Origin: Aspidapion aeneum
Taxonomy: Eukaryota > Arthropoda > Insecta > Coleoptera > Brentidae
Direction of reading: 5' to 3'
DNA: 64,000 nt
Assembly (NCBI GenBank): GCA_963576565.1
Contig: OY755042.1
Location: forward strand, 97,148,185-97,212,184
Shown: piece after piece, positions 53,320-64,000 of the stretch
How the letters are laid out: every line of letters starts with the position of its first letter
Position numbering within the stretch: the first letter of the stretch is position 1
Program-made: the position numbers and the translations under genes
The notes under the pieces: generated by a model
Told to the model about the DNA's origin: nothing
What the model saw: the letters and a program-made list of their open reading frames with translations, nothing else
Database searches by the model: none

Positions 53320-55139
53320 TCACTGCCCCCTCAAGATAATTTTTTAAATAAAAAACTACATAAACAACTTTTATTTATTTCATTTAAAATAATAACTTAT
53401 TACAATAATTGTTTAAAACATTAAAAGCCATACTAAATATATTGAGAATGACAAAGGCTGACCTGAAATCAACCAGGAAAGAAGTCAACTTAAAATTTGT
53501 CTGGATCATCTCAGCAAATCCTTGGTTCAGTAGGGCAATGAATGATTGTTTTCTTTATTGATATCATAAAGGCATTGCATATTACACATGTTGTCGGGTG
53601 ATCTATTTATAAGAATACATGGTGGTTAAGCATTCGTTGCAGTCCCTATCATGTACCCCAATGGTGATAAGGAGACCTCATTGGCCTTTAGCAGCTAGTC
53701 ATAACTCATAGAGTTAGTTCAATTGCAATACTTCTTTAGCATTTCTGGTTACTACAAGCAGTGATCTAAAATTTAAAAAAAACAGTGTGATAAATAACTC
53801 AGATTTTATAGTTAAAATTATTTGTTTTGATTCCAATTAATAACTTTTCAACTAGGTTAGACGAGGCCATAAGTCCTTGAATACATCCTTGATCAGAACA
53901 TAAACTAGGCCTTATTGTAAAAGCGTAAAAATTAGCTATGTGCTTTCTTATATTTTTGTTAATAAATACTAATCTATCACTATCATTTTTAAAGTTTTTT
54001 TACCTGAGTTTGTTGATAATATTGTAAAACAAAATAATTTGTTTAAAACTTTTGTTGTTGATCCTCCTTAAATGTCAATGACAAGTGACGTCTGTTGCTG
54101 ACGGTCTGATCGGCCATATAACTTGAACGTCGTGATTTGCTTACCCGCGCGGTGGCTGACCCTTTCTAGGAATTTTTTAGTTGCGAAGAAAAGTCGGTAA
54201 CACGTTCCCGTAACGGATGAGGTAGAAATTTCAATGTGCTATTTAGAACTATAAGGGAATGGAGACACTAAAGTAGTAAGTGGTACGTAGCCGTAACTTA
54301 GGCTCACTTTCAAGTAGCTCTCCCCTCTATGCAGGAATAATTTTTGTACGCCATGTTTTTTTTTTGAAGGACAGAAAAATTGTTTTTCTTATTTTATTTT
54401 TGAAGCCCATTTTACAGAGATATAGTTTTTCGTACACAAATTAATAAAAGCTTTACCAAATATCCATATTAAAAACCATTTGGTCGGATTATCTGCCGAT
54501 TATAAAAACATAACCTCAAAAACCACAACGAAAATATTCCATCAGCTACCAGAAAACGGCTAAATTTTGCAGGCGCGCCTATTTTTTGCAATAAACATAA
54601 TGCATGTTGCACATAAAAATTTGCATGGCAGTTGAATTTTTACCTCTGCTCGTTAAATCTCGTAATTTTGGATAACATAGTACATATTACAGACATAACC
54701 AAACTAAAAAACTTAGCCTGTTTGTTTACTGTTGTGTTCCATATTGTATTATAATAATTCTACCAAAAAGAAACGATTATATTATTTGCAACTACATCGC
54801 TACTTTTATGCTATTACGGAAAAAAAACAGCCTCTACGACGTAGTAGATACCTGGCTGCGACGTAGTAGTGTAGTTGTTACTACAGTGACTTTAAACACT
54901 TGGCCTAGTAGTCATAACCAGAAATTGGTTCCCCACGTAGGGAATTAACACGTCGCTGTATGGTATACTGAGACGTAGCGGGAATACGTTGCGGTTACCT
55001 TTAAGAAATTCTTTCTAGTTGGGGTTTCGTCGTGACAACTTTAAATGTTTGTTGGGTATAAGAACAAAAATTATGTATTAACATGTATTCGAGGTGAACT
55101 CTTTTAATATAGATTTGGTTGCATCAGAATTATTACAAG
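53320..55139. other. Unassigned DNA
   Basis: No gene. A GC-richer stretch at about 54070-54200 (CTTACCCGCGCGGTGGCTGA) and repeated CTACGACGTAGTAG near 54833-54880 are unexplained. Confidence 0.3.
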
Positions 55140-55210
55140 TCGAAGTCTCGATAAGTCGAAATTTTTATTTGACACATGGTTGTTCGAGTAAGCGAAGTTT
55201 GACTGTAATA
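55140..55210. mobile_element. Pogo-like right end
   Basis: GTCGAAGTCTCGATAAGTCG...GCGAAGTTTGACTG followed by TA. Such TCGATAAG repeats next to CTG-TA mark Tigger-type MITE ends. The left end is not visible. Confidence 0.4.
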
Positions 55211-55212
55211 AA

Positions 55213-55282
55213 AATATTTTCCATTACGTGGATTTGAACCAGGGATCTCCGTTTTGCTAGGCGAACGCTCTATAAACAGGGT
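55213..55282 (-). pseudogene. tRNA-like sequence or SINE head
   Basis: The minus strand reads TTTATAGAGCGTTCGCCTAG then ATCCCTGGTTCAAATCCACG: an A-box-like block and a good B box (GGTTCAAATCC) with T-arm pairing. The D-arm and anticodon stem are degenerate, so it is not a working tRNA. A tRNA-derived SINE or decayed tRNA copy fits. Confidence 0.45.
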
Positions 55283-55289
55283 ACAGAGG

Positions 55290-57727
55290 CAGATGGTCGT
55301 TTTAACTAAATTGGAGGGTGTTCAAATTCCTTTTCTATTCTTTTTATTTTTGAATTTTTTTAATTTAATAAAGTTTCATACTGAGCTTATACAACTTTAA
55401 AATAGTATAAAATAAAACTAATGAAAAAATTTAGGTTATGAAAGAACCTTTTTACGTTTTTACAGAAAACATCAAAATAAAATTTTCCAACCTGTAATTC
55501 GTTTCATTGCTATACAGTTTCTCAAAATTTTGAGTTTTTTTGTCAGAAATTTTGTGAACTTTTTTTTGAAAAAATGGAAAATAAGATATTTTCCTAAATG
55601 ATAAATTTGGCATTTTTTTAAATTTGTGCAAAACCCCATTAATTTAGTTTAAACAAAACCGCGCCGCTTGGTTTGCTTACTTGTTGCAGGCAATAAATAC
55701 CACAAAACTTTCAAGGATGCAATTTTCGGAAACTGTTGTACCGAGTGATTTTTCATAATCCTATACCCCATAACTTTATTCGTATTCAGGGTTCTTCAAC
55801 GATGGTTTGGCCATTGAAAAATATGTGAACTGAAGTAAGATCGCTATTTAAATAAATGGCACTAAGAGAGATAAATAGTTTAGCGCTGTTGTCAAGTTAG
55901 CAATACAAGAAAATTATTTTTACTCTTACCGGCTGAGTAGGCCAAAGACGGCGATGCATAAAATCCTTAAAACCCCTTGATTTTAATTGCTGTAGCGCCA
56001 TCTCTTAGATATCATTTGAACTGTATGACTAATAATTAATACTGCAACTACATACCGATTTATTCTCAACCAGAGTTAGAAACCAATACTTTAAAAAGTA
56101 ACTATTACATTACAAATTACTTTACAGGAAGGTACTGAGAAAACTGTGTAATTAATTACTACAAAAAAATAACTTAATTATAAATTTCCTACTTGCAAAA
56201 TAAAAAAAAGTAGTTGACAATTACTTTTTTATTTATTTCTCCTCTCCTCCTAAATGCTTAATTTAGGAGCCATCCTCCTTCGTAATACATTCCGAACTTA
56301 CCCCTTACGTTCAGTACGAAACGTGGATTGCTTTAAATAATAAATGCAAAATAGCTTTTTACAAATAATAACAATCACTTTGGTAATTCAATTGCATTTT
56401 TGTAATTTTATTATAATTGTGAAATCATTTTTCAATTATTTAAAAAACTTAAATAATTACAATAACCATAACACCGCATTTCAACTTATTGTTTTTTCTT
56501 AAAGATTAGGGGCAAAAATAAAATTTTAAAAGAGTAAAACGTGACAAACATTTTTTTCTGCAGACTGAAACCAGTAGAGGGGCAAGATGTTTAAGGCTAT
56601 CGTACACCCCTACCCCCAAAAATTTTTCCCCCATTCTGTTTCCTGGATAGTGTCTGGTGACTTTTAGCAACTTGACTTCGTGAGCCGCCGCTAGGAGATC
56701 GAACACTTGAGCGGCATTTAAGCGCGACTATAATAAAAGAACAAGGTTATTGTGTAAGAAAAAATTATTAAAAAATTGAATTTTTCTCGATTTAATGTTT
56801 CCTGATTAAAGCTAAAATAACGAAATAAATAATAATGACTATTTATTCGTCTTTTAAAAGTGGAAATCTTATCTTTGATTGCTCGGTTAATAATACAAAA
56901 CTATTAATGAATTTTGAGTCAAAGCGGCAAACGCTCCTGAAAATGCGCGTCTTTGGTCCCTCACTGACTTCTTGCTTTCCATAAGTTCATCCTTTTTATA
57001 CGCTTTTCATAAAGGCTAAGCGTTCGAAGTCGAGCCCTGTCTGTATACCTTTATTCTTATATTTAAGGCGCTGGGAACCAGAGCGGACCAAGGCAAGTTT
57101 CCAATACTTTATCTTACATTTTTCAAAGCCACAGTGTACCATCTCAGTTGCAAGCATCCTATAACAGATGGCGCCACAAAAGAGGTTGGTCCTTAATCGT
57201 TACCAAAGATAAATCGGGTCCATAGCGAACCTAAACTATTTTATATCCGTTTAAGCATCGAAGAAATAACTGGACAAGAAGGACAACGCATGTAGAAAAT
57301 CTCGAGCCCTTGTTATAACGTGAATATCGTACATATCTTCTTCGAATTTAATTTATAAAGAAGTAGGTAAGCCGCGCCGATCGAGTCTTGCACGAAAAAC
57401 CATAGGCGCGCGTACAAAACAAAAATTGAATCAGGTGTCATCGGGTGTTAACGTCGGCTGTCGTCAACGCGAATGCGGCCGGTCGAAGGTCAAGCGAAAC
57501 GCGTAATATTTGAAGTAGGTATGTAGACTGATTAATAAATACGTACCTACCCAGGTCGATTTAATTTTCTGTTTTATAATATTTGGGTGATCCGTGAAAA
57601 TAAACCCAGAGCGGAGGCAATTGCAAATTAACAGAAAAAGTAAAATTTACATTTTTAAAAGGTCATAGTTTTATAACCATTTTTTGGATTTTTATGAAAA
57701 TTTGTGAAATGTCGCATATTTTATATG
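55290..57727. other. Unassigned DNA with a CpG-richer patch
   Basis: No coding frame recognised (56506-56706 minus has no domain). About 57370-57515 is CpG-rich (GCGCGCGTACAAAAC, ACGCGAATGCGGCCGGTCGA), unlike the surroundings; a promoter or an old GC-rich repeat could explain it. Confidence 0.3.
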
Positions 57728-57909
57728 GTTATGTTCATTGGCGTAGCTAGCCTTGCTTTTCAGGGGGGGCCGTGGCCCCGGTCTATCTTGAACAAAAAGC
57801 AAACATAGGTTTTAAAGAGTCGTGCAAAGTGTGCAATGAATAAAAAAAAATACGCGCATTAAATGTTCTAATATTTTAATATAACAAATTTAATAATACA
57901 TTTACCAAC

Positions 57910-58395
57910 TTATTTATATGTATACACAGAAAGTATGTGATTCAGCAATTCTACAGTTTGTTTAAGTTTTCTACGTCGCTGACTGAAAGCGTCTACCACA
58001 CTGTCTAAGTCGACCTCAACATCTTTTTCTATGAATAACAATGACAAACCTGAGTGTCTCTCTTGAGTCATAGTTGTTCTAAGCCAATTAAAAACTCTCC
58101 TCATGGCAGAGAAAGACCTCTCGCAAGTTGCACTTGAAATTGGAAGAATACTCGCAACTTTAAAAAGTTGGTAGAGGTTTGGATAGGTGTTTTCTGCTAT
58201 ATGTTGTTTGATAGAATCATGACCAACAGTTTGATTTAACCGAAAAATACAATTCTTTAAAACGGTCATTTCTGCTCTTAGAGTAGAAGTATTAATATTA
58301 AAAATTTCCCGGTATTGCTCGACGAATTTATTCCATTTAACGACGTGGGAAAACTTAATATGAAAATGGTTATGAAATTGTCACCAAAATCGGAA
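57910..58395 (-). pseudogene. hAT transposase C-terminal (dimerisation) remnant
   Basis: Open from about 58395 (FGDNFITIFI...KWNKFVEQYREIFNI) through 58269 (MTVLKNCIFRLNQ) to the stop at 57910. The signature LFKVASILPISSATCERSFS plus MRRVFNWLRTTMTQERHSGL is the conserved hAT C-terminal dimerisation region (the E of CERSFS is the conserved glutamate). It ends DAFSQRRRKLKQTVELL. Upstream catalytic parts are missing, cut by the insertion near 58423. Intact over about 150 codons, so relatively young. Confidence 0.85.
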
Positions 58396-58422
58396 AATTT
58401 TCATAAGACACTAAACGCTAAC

Positions 58423-58716
58423 CAGTGGCGCACCCAGGAATGTGTCTTGGGGGGGGGGCCGACAGCTACGAAGCGCGCCCTCAAAAAACTTGCGACCAAA
58501 AAAAAAATAAAAAAAAAACAAAAGGCCATCATGTGTGGGGGGGCCCGACAGCTACAAAGCGCGCCCTCAAAAAACTTGCGACCAACAAAAAAAAAAAAGG
58601 TCATCATGTCTTTTCGCAACTACGCCACTGCTTGGGGTTGGGGGGGCCCGAAGCCTCCTGATGTCAAATTTTAAGGTATTTTTCATGTTTTATCATCAAA
58701 TATGTAGAAAATATAT
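58423..58716 (+). mobile_element. Nested insertion, same repeat as 40290-40608
   Basis: Starts CAGTGGCGCACCCAGGAATG. Contains a directly duplicated segment (CAAAGCGCGCCCTCAAAAAA, twice about 90 bp apart), poly-A tracts, CAACTACGCCACTGCTTGG and the tail TTTTATCATCAAATATGTAG. Plus open frames here follow the A-rich tracts and are not genes. Confidence 0.6.
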
Positions 58717-59331
58717 TAAAAAATCTAAGGTCGCTGTCTTTATTAAATGCGAAATTTAACTTACACTTCTATAATATTTTACAAGATGTCGCCCATATGT
58801 ATGAAATATTCAATATGCATAATTATGTTTAAATTTAAAAAATATTTTCGGGAAATTGCATAAGTGCAGAAAAGTTACCGATAATTTAAAGAGAAAAAGT
58901 AATTCCGCAAGACAAGGGCTTTTTCCTGAAATGTAAACATTATCTGAATGATTTTAAATTTTAATGCACCTATTTTATTTGAATATTTCCCGAATAATAA
59001 TAGAAAAGTATGTATTTTCAGCGTCATGTTCTTTTACTAGTAGTCGGTAGGGGAGGCCTAAAATATCTTAGAGGGGCCTGAGGGACTTCAGGGGGGGCCA
59101 GGCCCCCCCTGGCCCCCTCCTAGCTACGCCAATGGTTATGTTAATATTTGCTGGGAGACAAAAATTTACTAAAAAATTTATATCCACGGTTTAAACAGAC
59201 AGACAGAAAGGCGTTAAGGCTATTTCCTAAATTTTAAAGGAGCTAAAAACGTTTTACGCCCTTATGAAACAGACGATAGGAGCTATATTTGCAACAAACA
59301 TTCTAGGTGTTGAACTTGTTTTTTTAAACTA

Positions 59332-60407
59332 CTGGGTGGACCAAAAAAAACCGGATTTTTTTTTTCATTATAACATTTGAATTATACCATCGATTTTAAT
59401 GGGACAAACTGCACTTGCCAGAGAATTAATCAGACATTTAAATAAATATATTTTTTTGTCCGCCATCTCAAAATGCAAGATGGCGGATGAAATTAAATTG
59501 TACCCTTCAAAGATTCTCGTTTATTCTTGTGTTGCGAACACGTTTTAATTATTTTTTTTAAATCTATAAAAAAACTGCATTCTTGCCACGCACAACAAGG
59601 TACAAATTAACAAAATCGGTTCGGTGGTTCTAAAAAAATATATTTTTGTTTCAACCATTGTTTTGAATATTATACGATTGCCAATCATGTCTGCATTTAT
59701 TTCCTTATAAATTCATTAATACTGAACCGATTTTAATGAAATAAATAACATCCTGGTCAAAATTGATTGCCTTTTAAAGACTATATGATCAAAATTTACA
59801 GCCATTCTAAAATTTAAGATGGCGGACAGAATCATACTTGATTCTTTAAGATGGCGTGTTAATTCTTGTTTTCTGACAATGTTTTAGTTTTTTTTAATCT
59901 ATGGAAAAGCACTACTTTTGGCTCGCACAAAGTAGTACAATCTGGTAAAATCGGTTTGATGGTTCTCAAAAAATCTATTTTTATTTCAGTCATTGTTTAA
60001 CAGATTATACGATTGCATTGCTAATCCTGCCTGCATTCATTTCCTTATAAACTCATTATTACTGAACCGATCTTTGTGAAATAAAAAATCATTAGGATGA
60101 AATTTTTTTTTATAAACCACTGAACTGATTTTGCTGATTCGTACCTGGTTGTGCGTGGCAAGAATGTAGTTTTCTTACTAATTTAAAAAAATAATTAAAA
60201 TATGTTTGCAACAAAAGAATAAACGAGCATCTTTGAAGGTTACATTTTAATTTGGTCTGCCATCTTGGATTTTGAGATGGCGGCAAAAAAATATATTTAA
60301 TCAAGTCTGATTAATTCGCTGCGAAGTGTAGTTTGTTCCATTCAAATCAATTCTACAGTTCAAAAGTTATAATGAAAAAAAATTTCCGGTTTTTTTGGCC
60401 CACCTGG
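59332..60407. mobile_element. TA-flanked MITE, family M4 (copy 2)
   Basis: CTGGGTGGACCAAAAAAAAC then CGGATTT at the left and the inverted TTTTTTGGCCCACCTGG at the right, TA outside both. Matches 13712-14626 throughout but lacks the nested pogo MITE; internal AAATTAAATTGTACCCTTCA and ATGGCGGA phrases are shared. Confidence 0.8.
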
Positions 60408-60502
60408 TATATAAAAATTTTTAAAGGTTTTTTTTATTCGAAGGTATTTTAGAATTTGGCGTGTACGCCCTTTTATTATTACAAGCTTTTATTTAACTTC
60501 AC

Positions 60503-60544
60503 CTGTATGTATGTATGTATGTATGTATGTGGGTATGTATGTAA
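60503..60544 (+). repeat. (TATG)n microsatellite
   Basis: About ten TATG units with one GGG interruption, placed just before the 270-bp tandem repeat, the same microsatellite-then-tandem layout as family H1. Confidence 0.9.
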
Positions 60545-60571
60545 TCAAATCTTGCAACTCATTTTTGAAGA

Positions 60572-61410
60572 ACTTCCAAACATCCGATTAACTTCAAATT
60601 TCGCATAGCGTCTTAGTTCCGATGACAATACAATAATATGGTTTCATCCGGTACCTACCTCCCCCTAACGTGGGGGATGGAGAGGGGGTAAAACTTTAGT
60701 TTGTCCGATTTCAACCAAAATTGGTATCTGGGGGTTTTTGAGTATGAGAATTACGAATTTTTGATCAGATTATAAAAATTCAATATGGCGGATTCAAATT
60801 GGACGATTTAATGTCAAGTTTTTCTGATTACTTTCAACTGACTTCCACGTATCCGATTGACTTCAAATTTCGCATACCGTTATAGTTCCGATGACAATTC
60901 AATAATGTGGTATAACTGATTGCCTACCTCACCCCTAACCTGGTGGACGGAGAGGGGGTAAAATTTTAGTTTGTTGGATTTCCACCAAAGTTGGTATCTG
61001 GGGGTTTTTGAGGATGAGGATAACGAACTTTTAATCAGATTACAAAAATTCAATATGGCGGATTCAAATTGGACGATTTAATGTCAAGTTTTTCTGATTA
61101 CTTTCAACTGACTTCCACGTATCCGATTGACTTCAAATTTCGCATACCGTTATAGTTCCGATGACAATTCAATAATGTGGTATAACTGATTGCCTACCTC
61201 ACCCCTAACCTGGTGGAAGGAGAGGGGGTAAAATTTTAGTTTGTTGGATTTCCACCAAAATTGGTATCTGGGGGTTTTTGAGGATGAGGATAACGAACTT
61301 TTAATCAGATTACAAAAATTCAATATGGCGGATTCAAAATGGACGATTTAGTGTCAAGTTTTTCTGATTACTTTCAACTGACTTCCACGTAGGTATCTGA
61401 TTGATTTCAA
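60572..61410 (+). repeat. 270-bp tandem repeat, three units
   Basis: The phrase ACTTCCACGT (ACTTCCAAAC in the first) starts at 60572, 60841, 61111 and 61381: periods 269, 270 and 270. Units 2 and 3 differ at only a handful of positions; unit 1 is more diverged and the fourth is a stub. Each holds GTTCCGATGACAAT, GGTATCTGGGGGTTTTTGAG and CAATATGGCGGATTCAAA. No reading frame spans a unit. Confidence 0.9.
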
Positions 61411-62463
61411 AATTCTTATGCTCTCTCACTAAAAAGGGGGGGGGGCGTAGAAGAGGTAAGGCTTTAGTTTGTTCGATCTCGACCAAAATTAATTAATCCT
61501 TGCGTATAATGATCATAATAATAACGACAGTTTTAGCATATGTCGCCTTTGTTGGACGGCCTTCTCATCGAAGACCGATATTTTAAAATTGACAGGAAAG
61601 ACTCCCTGCAATATCGATGCGCAAGCTGAAATGCATAGACAAATCTAAAAATTAAAAAATAAATTAAGAAAAAAAAACATCGCTTTTATTATTATGATAT
61701 CAGAACACTCAAAATATTATTTTATGCTTTTTAGTCCATTTTATAAAAGCTTGTTTTCAAAAAGTTTTTTTTTCTAAATTTATTTCAAATGAAAAACGTT
61801 ATTTTTTTAACTAATAAATAGGAAAACAGGGTTTATGAAAATGTAAGTAAGTAATATTTAACTTTTAATCAAATAAGCTAGGTATACATTTTAAGTTATG
61901 TACTTTGTTAACTTTGTTAACTTTGATAGTTTTTTGAGTTAAATCTTAAAAAAATAATAGAATATTACAGTGATGTGAGGTAGATGAGGGGTATAAGGCT
62001 CACCTTTTTTTACGACTGAATTATCTTAAGACAAAAGTAGAAGCTAATATTTCTGTGACAATTTCCAATGCTTTATAGAGTTATCCAACTAACCCCATGA
62101 AAAAAAACACATATAGAAATATTTTACCCCTCTTTCGAATAGTACTGGTCGCCTAAAACTACACTATCTTTTTTTTTTAACGTGGCAGAAAGGCACTACA
62201 ACATTTGTGTGCGAAAAATTGCCCTAGCTTGTGAAATGAGAAATAGATTGAATGTTTAAATATACCTCTACTTTTTTTTATAGTTAGAGCAGGATCAGAT
62301 CTTTATTCAGTTTTAGGGCATTCTTATTGGCCACCACTGTATTTCTATTTTATTACCCTTTCTCTTGAGTAAACTGTTCACGCAATGATCCCGTGTCAAC
62401 TCGCGAGACATGCATTGTTTCGCGACACACGCCCGCTCTTCATATAATTTTATTGGCTTGAGA
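61411..62463. other. AT-rich unassigned DNA
   Basis: No gene or clear repeat. Confidence 0.35.
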
Positions 62464-62467
62464 AAGT

Positions 62468-62770
62468 TAGGGTGACCATTCGGGCTACTTCGTTGTCAGC
62501 CCAGTATAGCGTCTATCTTGTCGAAGACGCGACGCAACGTCGTCTTATAATTTGGCCTACATATAGTGGCACTTCCGGGGCATTGCGGGGGCCTTGTCTG
62601 GGCATTTCCCGGGCCTTGCGGGAGTTGCCTAGGCTTTTCCGATCCATTGCTGGGTAGGTCGTCAAAAATTCTTTAAAATGACCGGAGCTTTTTTTGGGTT
62701 GTCAAAAATGTTATTCACCAAAGTTAGTGGACTTCGAGGGCATCGCCTGGGCATATATTGGATGGTTCAA
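62468..62770 (+). mobile_element. hAT-like left end and GC-rich degenerate repeats
   Basis: TAGGGTGACCATTCGGGC at 62468 is the same sort of end as at 38127/38975, without a right partner. At 62570-62660 near-repeats of GGGGCATTGCGGGGGCCTTG and GGGCATTTCCCGGGCCTTGC produce the open frame 62472-62657, which is not considered a gene. Confidence 0.35.
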
Positions 62771-62929
62771 TGCCTTTTAAAGTAAAAAAGTTAGCAGCGA
62801 TGAAGCCCTCGGACAGGATAACCAGCCGGGCCATTTTGCAAAAGAATAATGCGAAAAATAAAGAAGCTTAGCAATATATGTTCAACTTATATACACCCAA
62901 CAAGTTTTCGTAGCTACAGGGGTAAAAAT

Positions 62930-63060
62930 GGTCTCGTTTCTCTCGTATTTGTTCGTGGGTAGCTCGAAAGCTTAGTCTAACGAGGGTCCAACATCTGATG
63001 GATCTATTAAGTGTTGAGAGTTAATTGTTTCGCCCTTAAAGAAAAAAAATTGCAAAGAAA
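62930..63060 (-). mobile_element. Family Y fragment, inverted
   Basis: TTTCTCTCGTATTTGTTCGT, GGGTAGCTCGAAAGCTTAG and AACATCTGATGGATCTATTA are the complement of the palindrome arm and loop seen at 20740-20800 and 21220-21300, with divergence. Confidence 0.55.
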
Positions 63061-64000
63061 TGGTGCAGCGAAAATTTTATAACACATGGCGCCGCGAAAA
63101 AACATTTTGGTAAAAACTGAAAAACTTGATGCCGCAAGCGAAAATTATAAAAAAATTTAAAATCTTCGGTAAAAATAGTATCAATTGTTAACATTTTGGT
63201 TAGTTTTGAATATTTTTGCCACCGCAGTTGGAAATTTTTAAATCAATAATTAATAAGAAAAACAGAGCATTTCACTGGCCTTGGAATGACGCTAATTTCC
63301 TCCTAGTTAACAAGACCCCCTGTAGTTACTTTTATGTGAGACGCACGCTATATAAGTAGGTATCTTAGAGTTTAAGGACGTACGTTTAGTGTAGTAATTA
63401 ATATGTACGGCATGACAGTTTTTATTTTATCTTTCCTCTAAAATCCTCCTCCGAGTAAAAAACTTTATTTTGTTCGGTCTTAAATTAATGTGGTGAGATT
63501 CAGTAAAATGCCATGATTTTTTGCAATAAAATAATTATATATATTTTTTTTAGTTAAACGATTTTATTATAAAATTTCACAAAAAATATAAAAATAATTT
63601 GCTAGATTACTACTGTCTAGATGTACCAATAGCGTTACTGGTACATTAGATATTTTTAAAATCGTGGCGCGATTATTAAAGATCAAATTGAGATGTATAC
63701 GCGCCACATTTTTATCCCGAACGTAGAATTGATGGGTGTCAATAGATAGTTTAAGTTGTGCTACGTATTTTTACGTAAGCATGAGATTTGACAGTTACGC
63801 AAGCGCACTTCGTCACACCGTCGTCAAGGTCACGTTAGGAGCTTACGTATTTACGTTAGCTTACGGCAGTCTGCGGGCACCTTATCGTTACCAAAGAATA
63901 GAATTGGTTGATTGACCGATCGAAAAATGAGGCCTAGACGATAATTTCCGCTTCCAGTACAAACGATTCACTGAAAATATATTCCTACTGTAGTTGAAAG
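63061..64000. other. Unassigned DNA
   Basis: No gene. TTACGTAAGC/GCTTACGTA motifs cluster at 63765-63865 in both orientations; possibly a small palindromic repeat. Confidence 0.3.

Larger units (their letters stand above)
57736..59134 (-). mobile_element. hAT element, exact 8-bp duplication GTTATGTT
   Basis: GTTATGTT at 57728-57735 and 59135-59142. Terminal repeat CATTGGCGTAGCTAG, exactly inverted at the right end, followed on both sides by G/C runs (GGGGGGGCCxxGGCCCC). 1.4 kb, with a transposase C-terminal remnant on the minus strand and a nested T/A-run insertion from 58423. A full hAT is usually 2.5-5 kb, so it is a deletion derivative. Confidence 0.92.

Noticed and set aside
55213..55282. 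Functional tRNA gene
   Set aside because: The B box is good but the D-arm and anticodon stem do not fold properly, so it is called a relic.
58315..58674. Lysine-rich plus-strand frame
   Set aside because: It follows poly-A tracts of a nested repeat; the opposite strand encodes the hAT remnant.
62472..62657. GC-rich open frame SGTSGALRGPCLGISRA
   Set aside because: Arises from degenerate GGGCATTGCGGGGGCC repeats; no domain.

Overview
The window looks like nuclear DNA of an insect. It is strongly AT-rich, has almost no open coding sequence, carries TTAGG-like telomere motifs, and is packed with insect-type transposons: mariner, pogo/Tigger, hAT, Helentron-like repeats and a non-LTR retrotransposon of the kind usually mis-annotated as craniofacial development protein 2. 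A beetle is my best guess; the sequence alone does not settle it.

Only one convincing host gene was found. It is a two-exon gene on the + strand (27967..28276 joined to 28978..29063) for a 131-residue protein with one probable membrane segment and a charged C-terminal tail. It has consensus splice sites and a downstream AATAAA. I do not recognise the family.

Almost everything else is repeats. 1-9.7 kb: MITEs, a 142-bp tandem repeat, inverted-repeat elements. 9.9-11.2 kb: a pogo element holding a hAT MITE that holds another MITE. 13.7-14.6 kb: a MITE with a pogo MITE inside. 15.9-21.3 kb: two copies of a dispersed family, one split by mariner, plus a large ATCGA-rich palindrome. 22.8-24.7 kb: a hAT MITE and a Helentron-like repeat. 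24.7-27.7 kb: a three-level nest. 29.2-34.9 kb: further MITEs, a gag-like relic and a pogo element with a transposase relic. 35-41.3 kb: two LINE fragments, a mariner relic and hAT elements. 42-49.1 kb: Harbinger, hAT and mariner elements. 49-57 kb is sparse. 57.7-61.4 kb: a hAT element with transposase remains, a second copy of the 13.7-kb MITE and a 270-bp tandem repeat.

The most interesting object is at 25357-26960. It is a 1.6-kb foldback element whose arms are layered tandem repeats in mirror order, flanked by an exact 9-bp duplication. It sits inside the transposase frame of a hAT element (25035-27271), which has its own exact 8-bp duplication and lies in a dispersed repeat with a related unfilled site at about 21.77 kb. 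Deleting the foldback element plus one 9-bp copy restores the hAT frame, which fixes the boundaries independently. Foldback architecture with 9-bp duplications recalls Drosophila FB elements and the Mutator superfamily.
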